64,000 nt of DNA from Flavobacteriales bacterium (GTDB lineage: Bacteria; Bacteroidota; Bacteroidia; Flavobacteriales_E; Vicingaceae), in NCBI GenBank assembly GCA_002706365.1, contig PALM01000030.1:1-64000 (forward strand), read 5' to 3'. Each line of letters opens with the position of its first letter. Positions within the stretch are counted from its first letter, which is position 1. Positions 37,613 to 46,116 of this stretch are shown in pieces. A model generated the notes under the pieces. The model saw only the letters and a list, made by a program, of their open reading frames with translations, was not told the DNA's origin and ran no database searches. The position numbers were made by a program, and so were the translations under genes.

Positions 37613-37689
37613 GCATCGCAGGATTTGCAATCCTGCGTGGTATTAAGCTAAAATGGAAGTGATTCGCAGGATTGCAAATCCTGCGATGC
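37613..37689. repeat. Doublet of a 25-bp palindromic repeat in inverted orientation (REP/BIME-like)
   Basis: Left copy 37613-37637 and right copy 37665-37689 are exact reverse complements of each other over 25 bp. Each one is itself a near-palindrome (CGCAGGATTTGCAATCCTGCG). The 27-bp spacer is unrelated. This paired arrangement resembles REP doublets mobilised by Y1 (RAYT-type) transposases; no such transposase is in the window. Confidence 0.75.
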
Positions 37690-37699
37690 TACGATGCAT

Positions 37700-40306
37700 C
37701 TAATTCGTAATTACCTTTCTCGCTTCCTCCAAAGCATCCTCAATCCCTTCAACCTTCTTCCCTCCTGCTGTGGCAAAGAAGAATTGTCCGCCGCCTCCAC
37801 CTTGGATGTGCTTGGCTAGATCGCGGATCATTTTTGAAGCATCCCAATCTTTTTCTTTAGCTAGATCTTCCGAGATCAAAAGGGTAATAGTTGGTTTATC
37901 ACCGGCATCAGATGCAAGCATTAGGAATAGCCTATCCTCCTCTCCTTTGAATTGGAAAGCCAATTGCTTGATGGCTCCGGCATCTAGACCGACTTTCTCG
38001 ATCAAATAATTGAAGTCTCCTGCTTTTTGGATCTTCTCCTTTAGCTCGTTCTTTAGGTTACCTGCAGCTTTCGACTTTAATTGCTCAAGCTCTTTAGTCA
38101 ACTTCTTCTGCTCTTGCATCAAATTCTTCAAGGCTTGCAAAGGTTGCTTGGCATTCTTGAGTTCGGCTTTGATCTCATTCAATAAACTTTCCTCTTCCTG
38201 CACATAAGCTTCTGCTTTCGCTCCACTCACCGCTTCAATTCTTCGCACTCCGGCAGCCACGGCCGACTCAGAAATGATCTTGAAGAAACCTATATCTCCA
38301 GTCGCTTTGGCATGTGTACCTCCACATAATTCAATAGAATCCCCGAATTGAATGGTTCGAACGGTATCGCCATACTTTTCACCAAAGAGGGCCATGGCGC
38401 CTTTAGCCTTGGCTTCTTCAATAGCAATTGCTCTTTCTTCCTCTAAAGGATAGTTTGCTCTGATCTGTTGATTCACCGATTCCTCAATTTGCCTCAACTC
38501 TTCATCACTCACTTTTTGAAAATGTGAGAAGTCGAATCGCAAGTACTCTGGATGAACTAATGACCCCTTCTGTTCAACATGCTCGCCCAAAATAGTGCGC
38601 AAGGCATGATGTAAGAGGTGTGTTGCGGTATGGTTCAAGACAGTTGGTCTGCGCATTTCACTTACCACCGCTTTAAATTCTCCCTCTAGGTTCTTAGGTA
38701 ACTCCTTCGTAAAATGAAGGATCTGATTGTTCTCTTTCTTGGTATCGAAGATTCCGGTTTTAGCACCATCGATCTCGATATAGCCTTGATCACCGACTTG
38801 TCCACCACCTTCTGGATAAAAAGGTGTTTGATCGAATACCAATTGGTAGATCTCCCCTTTCTTTTGGCTGACTTTTCTATAAGTCCTCAGCTTTACAGTA
38901 GCTTCCAGTTGATCGTAGCCCAGGAATTTGGAATCTTCACCCTGGCTGACGTCGATCCAGTCGCCGGCATCTGACTTTGATGCTTCTCTAGAGCGATCCT
39001 TTTGCTCTTTCAATGCAGCTTCAAATCCTTGCATATCCACTTGCCAGCCTTTTTCCTGAGCTAATAATTGGGTTAGGTCGATAGGAAAGCCAAAGGTGTC
39101 GTACAGTTCAAAGGCAAATTTGCCATCAACCTTATTATTTGATGCTTTGTAATTCTCGAATAAAGTGATACCCTTCTCTAGCGTGCGTAGGAAGGATGCT
39201 TCCTCCTCTTTGATCACCTTAGTGATCAATTCCGACTGCGACTTCAACTCTCCAAAATATTCTCCCAGACTTTCGATCAAGGTTGGCAATAAGGCAAACA
39301 TGAATGGCTGATCGAAATTCAGAAAGCTATAACCGTATCTCACAGCTCTCCTCAATATTCTTCTGATCACATATCCTGCTCCCGTATTCGAAGGCAGCTG
39401 TCCGTCTGCAATAGCAAAAGCAACCGCTCTCAAGTGATCCGCAATCACTCTAAAGGCTATATCGGCCTTATCTTCCATACTAAAACCGTACTTCTTGCCG
39501 CTCGACTTCTCCAATTGATTGATCAAGGGCATGAAAAGGTCGGTGTCGTAGTTCGACTGTTTGCCTTGCAAGGCCATGCAGAGCCTTTCCAGACCCATTC
39601 CGGTGTCGACATGCTTGGCTGGAAGCGCTTTCAGACTGCCATCTTGCATGCGGTTGAATTCCATGAATACCAGATTCCAAATCTCCACTACTTGAGGATG
39701 GTCTTGGTTGACCAATGACTTACCATCCGTTTTCTTTTTCTCATCCTCAGATCTAAGATCGATATGGATCTCAGAACAGGGACCACACGGACCGGTAGCT
39801 CCCATTTCCCAGAAATTGTCCTTTTTGCCTGCAGGAATGATGCGCTCTTCCGGAACGATCTTTTTCCAGGCATCAAAGGCATCTTGATCCAATGGCAAGC
39901 CATCGGCATCATCGCCTTCAAAAACCGTTACGTAAAGCAATTCAGGATTTATCTTGTAAACATCAGTGAGTAATTCCCAGGCCCATGGAATGGTTTCGTT
40001 CTTGAAATAATCGCCAAAAGACCAATTACCGAGCATCTCGAACATGGTATGGTGGTAGGTATCTACACCAACTTCTTCCAAATCGTTGTGCTTCCCGGAT
40101 ACGCGAAGGCACTTTTGACTATCCACTACGCGTTTAGATGGAGGCTCGGCATTTCCCAGGAATGCGTCCTTGAATTGGTTCATTCCCGCATTGGTAAAAA
40201 GCAATGTAGGATCGTTCTTCATCACTATTGGCGCTGAGTCTACCAATTTGTGTTGCTTTGATTTGAAGAAGTCGAAAAATGCCTGACGGATATCTCTTGA
40301 AGTCAT
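37700..40306 (-). CDS. alaS: Alanyl-tRNA synthetase
   Basis: Class II synthetase charging tRNA-Ala, 868 aa, the usual length. The catalytic domain occupies about 1-450 (opening TSRDIRQAFFDFFKSKQH; motif 3-like GMGLERL). The editing domain has the metal-binding HxxxH (HTATHLLHHAL) and the CxxxH of ELCGGTHAKATG. A coiled-coil region (about 700-760) and the C-Ala domain with a Gly-rich HIQGGGGGQFFFATAGG segment close the protein. It ends about 10 bp from the palindrome doublet and is divergent from the M23 peptidase gene. Confidence 0.97.
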   Translation of the reverse strand: MTSRDIRQAFFDFFKSKQHKLVDSAPIVMKNDPTLLFTNAGMNQFKDAFLGNAEPPSKRVVDSQKCLRVSGKHNDLEEVGVDTYHHTMFEMLGNWSFGDYFKNETIPWAWELLTDVYKINPELLYVTVFEGDDADGLPLDQDAFDAWKKIVPEERIIPAGKKDNFWEMGATGPCGPCSEIHIDLRSEDEKKKTDGKSLVNQDHPQVVEIWNLVFMEFNRMQDGSLKALPAKHVDTGMGLERLCMALQGKQSNYDTDLFMPLINQLEKSSGKKYGFSMEDKADIAFRVIADHLRAVAFAIADGQLPSNTGAGYVIRRILRRAVRYGYSFLNFDQPFMFALLPTLIESLGEYFGELKSQSELITKVIKEEEASFLRTLEKGITLFENYKASNNKVDGKFAFELYDTFGFPIDLTQLLAQEKGWQVDMQGFEAALKEQKDRSREASKSDAGDWIDVSQGEDSKFLGYDQLEATVKLRTYRKVSQKKGEIYQLVFDQTPFYPEGGGQVGDQGYIEIDGAKTGIFDTKKENNQILHFTKELPKNLEGEFKAVVSEMRRPTVLNHTATHLLHHALRTILGEHVEQKGSLVHPEYLRFDFSHFQKVSDEELRQIEESVNQQIRANYPLEEERAIAIEEAKAKGAMALFGEKYGDTVRTIQFGDSIELCGGTHAKATGDIGFFKIISESAVAAGVRRIEAVSGAKAEAYVQEEESLLNEIKAELKNAKQPLQALKNLMQEQKKLTKELEQLKSKAAGNLKNELKEKIQKAGDFNYLIEKVGLDAGAIKQLAFQFKGEEDRLFLMLASDAGDKPTITLLISEDLAKEKDWDASKMIRDLAKHIQGGGGGQFFFATAGGKKVEGIEDALEEARKVITN

Positions 40307-40391
40307 CGCTGTTGAAAACTTATGCAGATCGACTGCGTTTTTTGGTTATTTCCTTGCAAATTTGGATGATGTGAGGTCTTTGCAAAAATTA

Positions 40392-40399
40392 TAAATTTG
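40392..40399 (+). promoter_or_regulatory. Candidate -7 element for the M23 peptidase-merR genes
   Basis: TAAATTTG matches TAnnTTTG, 43 bp before the TTG start at 40443. Confidence 0.45.
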
Positions 40400-40442
40400 C
40401 AGCGCCTTAACAATTGGCAAAACTAATTAAAAGCTAGAGCAA

Positions 40443-41414
40443 TTGGCTAGAACTAAATATCGCTTTAATACAAAAACGCTTAGCTACGAAAAGATCGAGC
40501 TTGACTGGAAACAGAAGCTATTTCGCGTATCCACATTTGTAGTGGCCAGTATCTTCATGGGCTTTTTGTTGTATGTAATGGCTTCAAAACTGATCGACTC
40601 TCCAAAAGAGAAGTTGCTCAAAAAGGAAAACAATCAATTAAAATCCCAGTATGAATTCCTAAACCGTCGCATGGAGCAAGTAACTGCTGTGCTAGAAGAT
40701 ATTCGAAGAAGGGATGATGAGATCTACAGGATCATTTTTGAAGCAGAACCAATTGCAAAAGAAATTCGCGAAGCGGGTTTTGGTGGGGTGAATCGCTATA
40801 AAAAACTAGAAGGTTATAAGAACTCTGAGCTGATCATTGAAAGTGCATCCATGTTGGATCAGATCACAAAACAACTATACATTCAATCGAAATCTTTCGA
40901 TGAAGTGCTAGACATGGCTATCCGTAAGGAAGAAATGTTAGCTGCCATCCCAGCAATTCAGCCTGTAGCCAATAAAGAGCTAAAGAGAATGGCATCCGGT
41001 TATGGTATGCGCATGCACCCTATCTACAAAAGAAGAAAGATGCATACAGGTATGGATTTCTCGGCAGAAAGAGGCACAGAGATCTATGCAACAGGAGCGG
41101 GTACTGTAGAAGTGGCTACAAAAAGTAGAAGAGGTTATGGAAACCATGTGATCATAGATCACGGTTATGGGTACAAAACCCTTTACGCTCATATGAGCAC
41201 CATCAATGTGCGCAGAGGTGAGAAAGTAGTTAGAGGAACTGTAATTGGTCTGGTTGGAAATACCGGTTTATCCGTAGCTCCTCACCTTCACTATGAAGTA
41301 ATCAAGAATGGTGATAAGGTGAATCCTATCAATTATTACTTCAACGACCTCACTCCAGAAGAGTATGATCGTATGATCGAATTTGCTGCCCAGCCTACAC
41401 AATCTTTTGATTAA
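40443..41414 (+). CDS. M23-family (LytM) metallopeptidase with membrane anchor
   Basis: Predicted periplasmic peptidoglycan endopeptidase or activator, 323 aa. The start is TTG at 40443 (read as Met; MARTKYRFNTKTLSYEKIEL), supported because this conserved N-terminus begins exactly here and no ATG precedes it. One transmembrane helix (about 29-50) anchors a coiled-coil region (about 55-90). The C-terminal LytM domain (about 185-300) has the zinc motif in MHTGMDFSA and the second ligand pair HLHYEV, so catalytic residues are intact. The merR gene follows 17 bp later on the same strand. Confidence 0.9.
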   Translation: MARTKYRFNTKTLSYEKIELDWKQKLFRVSTFVVASIFMGFLLYVMASKLIDSPKEKLLKKENNQLKSQYEFLNRRMEQVTAVLEDIRRRDDEIYRIIFEAEPIAKEIREAGFGGVNRYKKLEGYKNSELIIESASMLDQITKQLYIQSKSFDEVLDMAIRKEEMLAAIPAIQPVANKELKRMASGYGMRMHPIYKRRKMHTGMDFSAERGTEIYATGAGTVEVATKSRRGYGNHVIIDHGYGYKTLYAHMSTINVRRGEKVVRGTVIGLVGNTGLSVAPHLHYEVIKNGDKVNPINYYFNDLTPEEYDRMIEFAAQPTQSFD

Positions 41415-41431
41415 AATTCTCAATCAATTAA

Positions 41432-41773
41432 ATGAGCGAAATCGATTCAGAAAAAACCTCAAACAAGCTTTACTACTCAATTGGTGAAGTGAGCAAGATG
41501 TTTGATGTGAATCCTTCCTTAATTCGCTTTTGGGAGAAAGAATTCAGCATTATAAAGCCCAAGAAGAACAAAAAGGGCAACAGACTTTTCACTAAAAAGG
41601 ATGTGGACAATCTCACCTTGATCTACCATTTGGTAAAAGAGAAAGGCTACACCTTAGATGGCGCAAAGAAGAAAATGCGCGAGAATAAGGATGAGAAGCT
41701 GGATGAAGTGGAGATGCTGAAAAGCCTTAAGAAAATAAAGGCCTTTCTCGAATCTTTGAAATCCGAATTATAA
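41432..41773 (+). CDS. MerR-family transcriptional regulator
   Basis: A 113-aa DNA-binding protein. The MerR winged helix-turn-helix occupies about 14-80 (YYSIGEVSKMFDVNPSLIRFWEKEF) and a short coiled helix ends the protein. No Cys-rich effector domain, so the inducer is unknown. Flavobacteriia carry this short MerR protein beside an M23 peptidase, as here (17-bp spacing), which suggests a cell-wall or envelope role. A diverged second copy of the final 13 codons and stop lies 37 bp downstream, so the 3' end appears to have been replaced. Confidence 0.9.
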   Translation: MSEIDSEKTSNKLYYSIGEVSKMFDVNPSLIRFWEKEFSIIKPKKNKKGNRLFTKKDVDNLTLIYHLVKEKGYTLDGAKKKMRENKDEKLDEVEMLKSLKKIKAFLESLKSEL

Positions 41774-41785
41774 TAACATTCCGCA

Positions 41786-41804
41786 CTCGGACAGTATGTC
41801 CGAG
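41786..41804. repeat. GGAC-N5-GTCC palindrome, copy 3
   Basis: CTCGGAC-AGTAT-GTCCGAG is a perfect 7-bp stem with a 5-nt loop, between the merR stop and the displaced merR 3' end. Confidence 0.7.
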
Positions 41805-41810
41805 CGAGGA

Positions 41811-41852
41811 AAAATCAGAGCCTTTTTGGAGTCGTTGAAGGAGGAATTATGA
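41811..41852 (+). pseudogene. Displaced, diverged copy of the merR 3' end
   Basis: Read from 41811 it encodes KIRAFLESLKEEL and a TGA stop, 11 of 13 residues identical to the real merR end (KIKAFLESLKSEL, 41732-41773). DNA identity is only about 30 of 42 bases, and most differences are at synonymous positions. It has no start codon and lies in another frame from merR, so it is a relic. Confidence 0.8.
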
Positions 41853-41894
41853 TCTAGAACCTAGAGTCTAGACTCTAGAATCTAGATTCTAGGC
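41853..41894. repeat. 7-bp-register tract (TCTAGAA type), 6 units
   Basis: Six heptamers (TCTAGAA, CCTAGAG, TCTAGAC, TCTAGAA, TCTAGAT, TCTAGGC) begin directly after the stop of the displaced merR 3' end and run to 11 bp before the stop of the convergent gene. Confidence 0.9.
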
Positions 41895-41904
41895 TCTCAA
41901 AAAG

Positions 41905-43647
41905 CTAGTACACTTGCACCGTATACCTGCGTTTAAGCCCCAACCAAAACTCCCCTTCTCTTACCATATCAAACTGCACTTCATAGATTCCCTTCATATC
42001 CGGAGCATGCAGTCGGATGTGTTGTTTGGTGGAATCGATCACATCGATCTGTAGAGCCGTTCTAGCACCATCCCATCTAACCATCGTATCTGCTTGAATC
42101 CAATGAGATGCAATGTAGAGTTTGGTGCTGAGCGCAGAAGGAATAGGGATCTCAGAACTATTCTTGATCTTCACTTCTACCCAGCTGGTGTCTGCGGCTG
42201 GGATCTTTAGCATTTGGTCTTTGGTAGTTGGACTGATCTCGAACTTATCAGCTCTTTCTTTTAAACCATCTAGGCCTCTTTCAGTATTGAGCATTTTATA
42301 GCCGGCTTTATCAAACGCAAAGTATTCCGGATCTAAATCCTCGTAATCCATCCGCTCGAAGCGACGAAAGAGAAAGCTACTATCTGTAAGTAGTTCTCTA
42401 TGATTGGTGTAATTCATTTCAATATTCGTCACCAAGGAAACTGATTCCTCCGCTCCATCACAGGCTGAAAGCAAGAGCGCTTCAACCGGCAGCGACCATT
42501 CTATTCGTTGATACGGCCGACGGATGTTCTCTGAGTAGATCAAGCCTTTTTGATGCGGCATTGAGGCTATCATTTGCTCGATCTGCGCAGTTCTCATTTG
42601 CATTGGCTTGGCATTGTAAAAGACCGAAATCCCATAGCCCAAAAAGATCAATCCAAATGCCCATCTAGAGAATGTCAAAACAGATGAAGACGCTTTTTCC
42701 AGCATACTGAAAGCAAAGAGTATAGCGCTGATGGCAATTATTGGTTGAAAAACCACTTCGGTGTACCAATCATCTTTGGTCAGATCCCATCTGTACAGTC
42801 CGGCTGCATAGATCAAGACGAATGACATCGGCCAGAGCGCAGCGGCGAGCCACTTTCTGCTAATTATAAAACGAATGCTTGACAAAATGCCAAGAATTAA
42901 TACCAGCCAATACTTTTTCACCAATAGAAGCAAACTATCGATCAAAAAACCTGGCTCTTTAAGCAAGCTAATGGTAGAATCCTCTAGCCCAACCACTTTC
43001 TGATTTTCATAAGAGTCGCTTCCGATAAGCTCTACAAACAGCGCGGCTAAAAAGAATGCGATCAGTGGGTAATGAAGTCTTTTGAGCAATCTACGATCCA
43101 ATAGATCATAGGCAAGTAGTACAAAAGCAATGAGATAATTCAGTGGATGAGAAGTGAGCAAGAACCACCAGGCAAAGAGCATCAAGATCAACCACTTATC
43201 GTCTTTCCAGCGATCTGTGCGCATGATTGCCATCACCAAGAAAGCCATCAAAGCACCCCAAACGATCTCTAGCATGGGGATGAAATACAGCCATTCTTGA
43301 CCAACAAGCATGACCAATGGAATGCAGATGGCAGCCCAAGATGCTTTGAAATGGTTGTTTAAAAGCAAAAAGATCAGATAGAAGAAAACGACCTGACCAA
43401 TGGAATAGAGGATCAATAAGGACTTCAGGGATAGACCTAATGCTTTTCCAAAAAGTGGTAGAAGCTGAGAAAGTGCGAGGATAGACCTACCGTGCTCGAT
43501 ATGAAACCAGCCTTCATTAATGCTTTTGAAGATGTAGTAGGAAGAATCGACAAAGAGGCGCTCCTTAAAGAATAGCACAGCTGCTACTGCTAAAAGCAGA
43601 AAGATGAAATGGTAAAGAAGATTGGGCGAAAGTCGGGAGGCCTTCAA
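41905..43647 (-). CDS. Multi-pass membrane protein of unknown function
   Basis: A 580-aa integral membrane protein. About ten to eleven hydrophobic helices fill residues 10-350, followed by a soluble C-terminal part of about 220 residues that is probably beta-rich. The layout (many helices and a C-terminal extracytoplasmic domain) resembles GT-C glycosyltransferases and related surface-polysaccharide proteins, but I cannot identify the DxD-like loop with confidence. It is the last gene of the pepD-mqnB-mqnD-hldD operon, starting 6 bp after hldD, and the neighbouring heptose epimerase fits a role in cell-surface glycan assembly (inference). Confidence 0.75.
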   Translation of the reverse strand: MKASRLSPNLLYHFIFLLLAVAAVLFFKERLFVDSSYYIFKSINEGWFHIEHGRSILALSQLLPLFGKALGLSLKSLLILYSIGQVVFFYLIFLLLNNHFKASWAAICIPLVMLVGQEWLYFIPMLEIVWGALMAFLVMAIMRTDRWKDDKWLILMLFAWWFLLTSHPLNYLIAFVLLAYDLLDRRLLKRLHYPLIAFFLAALFVELIGSDSYENQKVVGLEDSTISLLKEPGFLIDSLLLLVKKYWLVLILGILSSIRFIISRKWLAAALWPMSFVLIYAAGLYRWDLTKDDWYTEVVFQPIIAISAILFAFSMLEKASSSVLTFSRWAFGLIFLGYGISVFYNAKPMQMRTAQIEQMIASMPHQKGLIYSENIRRPYQRIEWSLPVEALLLSACDGAEESVSLVTNIEMNYTNHRELLTDSSFLFRRFERMDYEDLDPEYFAFDKAGYKMLNTERGLDGLKERADKFEISPTTKDQMLKIPAADTSWVEVKIKNSSEIPIPSALSTKLYIASHWIQADTMVRWDGARTALQIDVIDSTKQHIRLHAPDMKGIYEVQFDMVREGEFWLGLKRRYTVQVY

Positions 43648-43653
43648 AGTATC

Positions 43654-44619
43654 TTAAAAATAGCTGTGGTCGCTAAGATAATGTTTTACATAATCTTCTA
43701 CCCCATCTTCAAGCGTTGTGAATGGTTCACTGTAGCCTGCGGCAATCAATTTGCTCATATCTGCCTCTGTGAAGTACTGATACTTATCGCGAATATCTTC
43801 AGGAGTAGGAATGAATTCAATATCGATCTCTTGACCCATGGCTTTGAAGGTACTCTCGACAAGATCCCTAAAAGTCCTGGCTTTTCCACTTCCCAGATTG
43901 TAGAGTCCATTAGCCGGACGATGCTCCATCATCCAATAGCAAACACTTACCAAGTCGCGCACATAGATGAAGTCGCGTTGCTGCTCGCCATCCTTATAAT
44001 CGGGATTGTGCGACATAAACAGCTTCATTTTACCGGTCTTTGAGATCTGATTATATGCATGCCAGATCACAGATGCCATGCGGCCTTTGTGGTATTCATT
44101 AGGTCCGTAAACATTGAAGAATTTGAGTCCGCACCAAAATGGCGGCTGCTCTTCTTGCTTCAAAGCCCAAATGTCGAAATCGTTCTTTGATCTACCGTAG
44201 GGATTCAAAGGTTTGAGCTTATCAATGATATCGTGATCATCTTTATAACCTAGCTCACCAAGACCATAAGTAGCAGCTGATGAAGCGTAGACTAAACCAA
44301 TATCCGCCTTAGCGCAAATTCTCCAGATTTCCTTAGAATAATCGATATTCAGCTTCTGAAAGATCTTTTCATCAAACTCTGTAGTATCTGTACGAGCACC
44401 TATGTGAAATACAAAATCGATCTTATCAAAATTCTTCTTGAACCAAGGAATGAATTCATTTCGATCCATCTTATCGGTAAAAGACTTTCCTTTAAGATTC
44501 TCAGTGGATTCTAGGTATGAGCCCTTATCGACCAACAAAAGATCCTTATATCCTTTACTATTGAGAAAAGCTGTAAGATAGCTGCCTATAAAACCCGCAG
44601 CTCCGGTAACTACTATCAT
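43654..44619 (-). CDS. hldD: ADP-L-glycero-D-manno-heptose 6-epimerase
   Basis: Short-chain dehydrogenase-type epimerase making ADP-L-glycero-D-manno-heptose for the LPS inner core, 321 aa, cytoplasmic. The NAD(P)-binding motif is TGAAGFIGSYL at the N-terminus; the catalytic Tyr-x3-Lys is seen in NPYGRSKNDFD, with SSAATYG before it. HldD-typical features are KFFNVYGPNEYHKGRMASV and RDFIYVRD. The start ATG overlaps the mqnD stop by 4 bp. A generic NAD-dependent sugar epimerase is the alternative, but the KGRMAS segment favours HldD. Confidence 0.92.
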   Translation of the reverse strand: MIVVTGAAGFIGSYLTAFLNSKGYKDLLLVDKGSYLESTENLKGKSFTDKMDRNEFIPWFKKNFDKIDFVFHIGARTDTTEFDEKIFQKLNIDYSKEIWRICAKADIGLVYASSAATYGLGELGYKDDHDIIDKLKPLNPYGRSKNDFDIWALKQEEQPPFWCGLKFFNVYGPNEYHKGRMASVIWHAYNQISKTGKMKLFMSHNPDYKDGEQQRDFIYVRDLVSVCYWMMEHRPANGLYNLGSGKARTFRDLVESTFKAMGQEIDIEFIPTPEDIRDKYQYFTEADMSKLIAAGYSEPFTTLEDGVEDYVKHYLSDHSYF

Positions 44620-45455
44620 GATACAAAAATAGGTTTGCTAATCTCAGCTAGCAATTCTTTTTCAACTGCTTTGTCGAAAAGTGTCTTCACGGCTGCTTCT
44701 CCTTCTACTCCAAGGTCAACACTGTATTGATTCACATAGAGATCAATGTGTTGTTGGATCACATGCTCATCCATCTCTGCAGCATGAGCTTTCACATAGT
44801 CGGCTGATTCCTGAGGATGCTCAAAGGCGTATTGTACCGACTCACTGATCAACCTTTGAAGCTCTTGTTTGGTTTTTTCATCCAGCGAGCGCTTTACAGC
44901 GATACCACCTAAGGGAATCAATGATGAAGACACTTCTTCCCAATAATTGCCCAGATCCATTAACGAAATAAGACCCTTATCTTGATAGGTAAAGCGATTC
45001 TCATGAATGATCAAGCCAGCATCTACTTCTCCATTAAGCACCGCATCTTCGATCTCTGAGAAGAGCATTACTCTTTTCTTCTGGGATCTAGGATAAGCTA
45101 AGCTCAACAGAAAATTAGCGGTGGTATTCTCTCCCGGAATGGCGATCACTGCCTCGTCGATCTCTTCTTCCTTCAACTCTTCTCTGGCGATCAAGAGTGG
45201 TCCTACTCCCTTTCCAAGAGCACCACCTGAACGAAGGATCTGATAATCGTCGAGAGAATTGGCCAAAGCGGCATAAGAAAGCTTGCAGACATCAAATTTT
45301 TGCGAGACTATGCTTTGATTCAAGGCTTCTACATCCAAATGCTCAACTTCAAAATCAAGGTCGGTATTGTTCAGTTTGCCGTGAGTTAAAGCGTGAAAGA
45401 TGAAGGTGTCGTTCGGACAAGGAGAGATGCCCAATTTTAGTTTCTTGCTAGACAT
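44616..45455 (-). CDS. mqnD: 1,4-dihydroxy-6-naphthoate synthase (futalosine pathway)
   Basis: Fourth enzyme of the futalosine route to menaquinone: converts cyclic dehypoxanthine futalosine to 1,4-dihydroxy-6-naphthoate. 279 aa, periplasmic-binding-protein type II fold, but no signal peptide, so cytoplasmic. The opening LGISPCPNDTFIFHAL with its conserved SPCPND, and the later GLIIHENRFTY with a key His, are typical of MqnD. It overlaps the mqnB stop by 8 bp and hldD by 4 bp. With mqnB adjacent and mqnA at 55.1 kb, the organism uses the futalosine pathway rather than the MenF-D-C route. Confidence 0.95.
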   Translation of the reverse strand: MSSKKLKLGISPCPNDTFIFHALTHGKLNNTDLDFEVEHLDVEALNQSIVSQKFDVCKLSYAALANSLDDYQILRSGGALGKGVGPLLIAREELKEEEIDEAVIAIPGENTTANFLLSLAYPRSQKKRVMLFSEIEDAVLNGEVDAGLIIHENRFTYQDKGLISLMDLGNYWEEVSSSLIPLGGIAVKRSLDEKTKQELQRLISESVQYAFEHPQESADYVKAHAAEMDEHVIQQHIDLYVNQYSVDLGVEGEAAVKTLFDKAVEKELLAEISKPIFVS

Positions 45456-46113
45456 GTTTGAGTACTTTCAAAGTATTAGAAGCCAAATTAGCGAGAGCGT
45501 CATCTATTTTCCAGGCCGACTTATCTCGGTTTTCCACATAGTTTGACACAGTGCGCAATTGTGCGCCCGGCAAACCTCTCATATTGCAAGCATAGTAGAA
45601 TGCAGCTCCCTCCATACTGACAATCTCTGCATCAAAATGTTGCATCACTTTATGGATGCTAGCCTCATTTCCAAGTACCCGATTCACAGAAACTGCTTTT
45701 TTAAGCGGGATTTCTAGGTCGTTGCTTAGTCGTTCTGCCAAGTCAGACTTTAGAAGTCCGTCTTGGTATGGAAAATCATCAGCTGCTCTCAGCTTCATAT
45801 CTTGAAGACTAAGCCACTTATCTCCATCCTCTGCACCTTCTTCAATTGCAAGATCAGAAGCAGCTAAGACAGCTTGGGTAAGCTCAATATCCCTATCTAA
45901 ACTGCCACAGATACCTACGCTCAATGCCATATCGAAATCTTCATTGGCCAGTATCTTACCCAAATGATAGGCTGTTGCCATCATTCCCACTCCAGTGATC
46001 AATAATTTGATCTCGTGATTGCCAAAACCGTATTCATCGCCATCAATCTTATCAAAATGCCTAAGAATGGGCTGAACTTCTAATTGAGTGGCTGAATGAA
46101 GCAGGACTCTCAT
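45448..46113 (-). CDS. mqnB: Futalosine hydrolase
   Basis: Second enzyme of the futalosine pathway: removes hypoxanthine from futalosine to give dehypoxanthine futalosine. 221 aa, purine nucleoside phosphorylase/MTAN fold. The opening MRVLLHSATQLEVQPIL, the Gly-rich GICGSLD, and the nucleoside-binding VSMEGAAFYYACNMRGLP with a conserved Glu are visible. It begins 3 bp after the pepD stop and overlaps mqnD. Confidence 0.94.
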   Translation of the reverse strand: MRVLLHSATQLEVQPILRHFDKIDGDEYGFGNHEIKLLITGVGMMATAYHLGKILANEDFDMALSVGICGSLDRDIELTQAVLAASDLAIEEGAEDGDKWLSLQDMKLRAADDFPYQDGLLKSDLAERLSNDLEIPLKKAVSVNRVLGNEASIHKVMQHFDAEIVSMEGAAFYYACNMRGLPGAQLRTVSNYVENRDKSAWKIDDALANLASNTLKVLKHV

Positions 46114-46116
46114 TTT

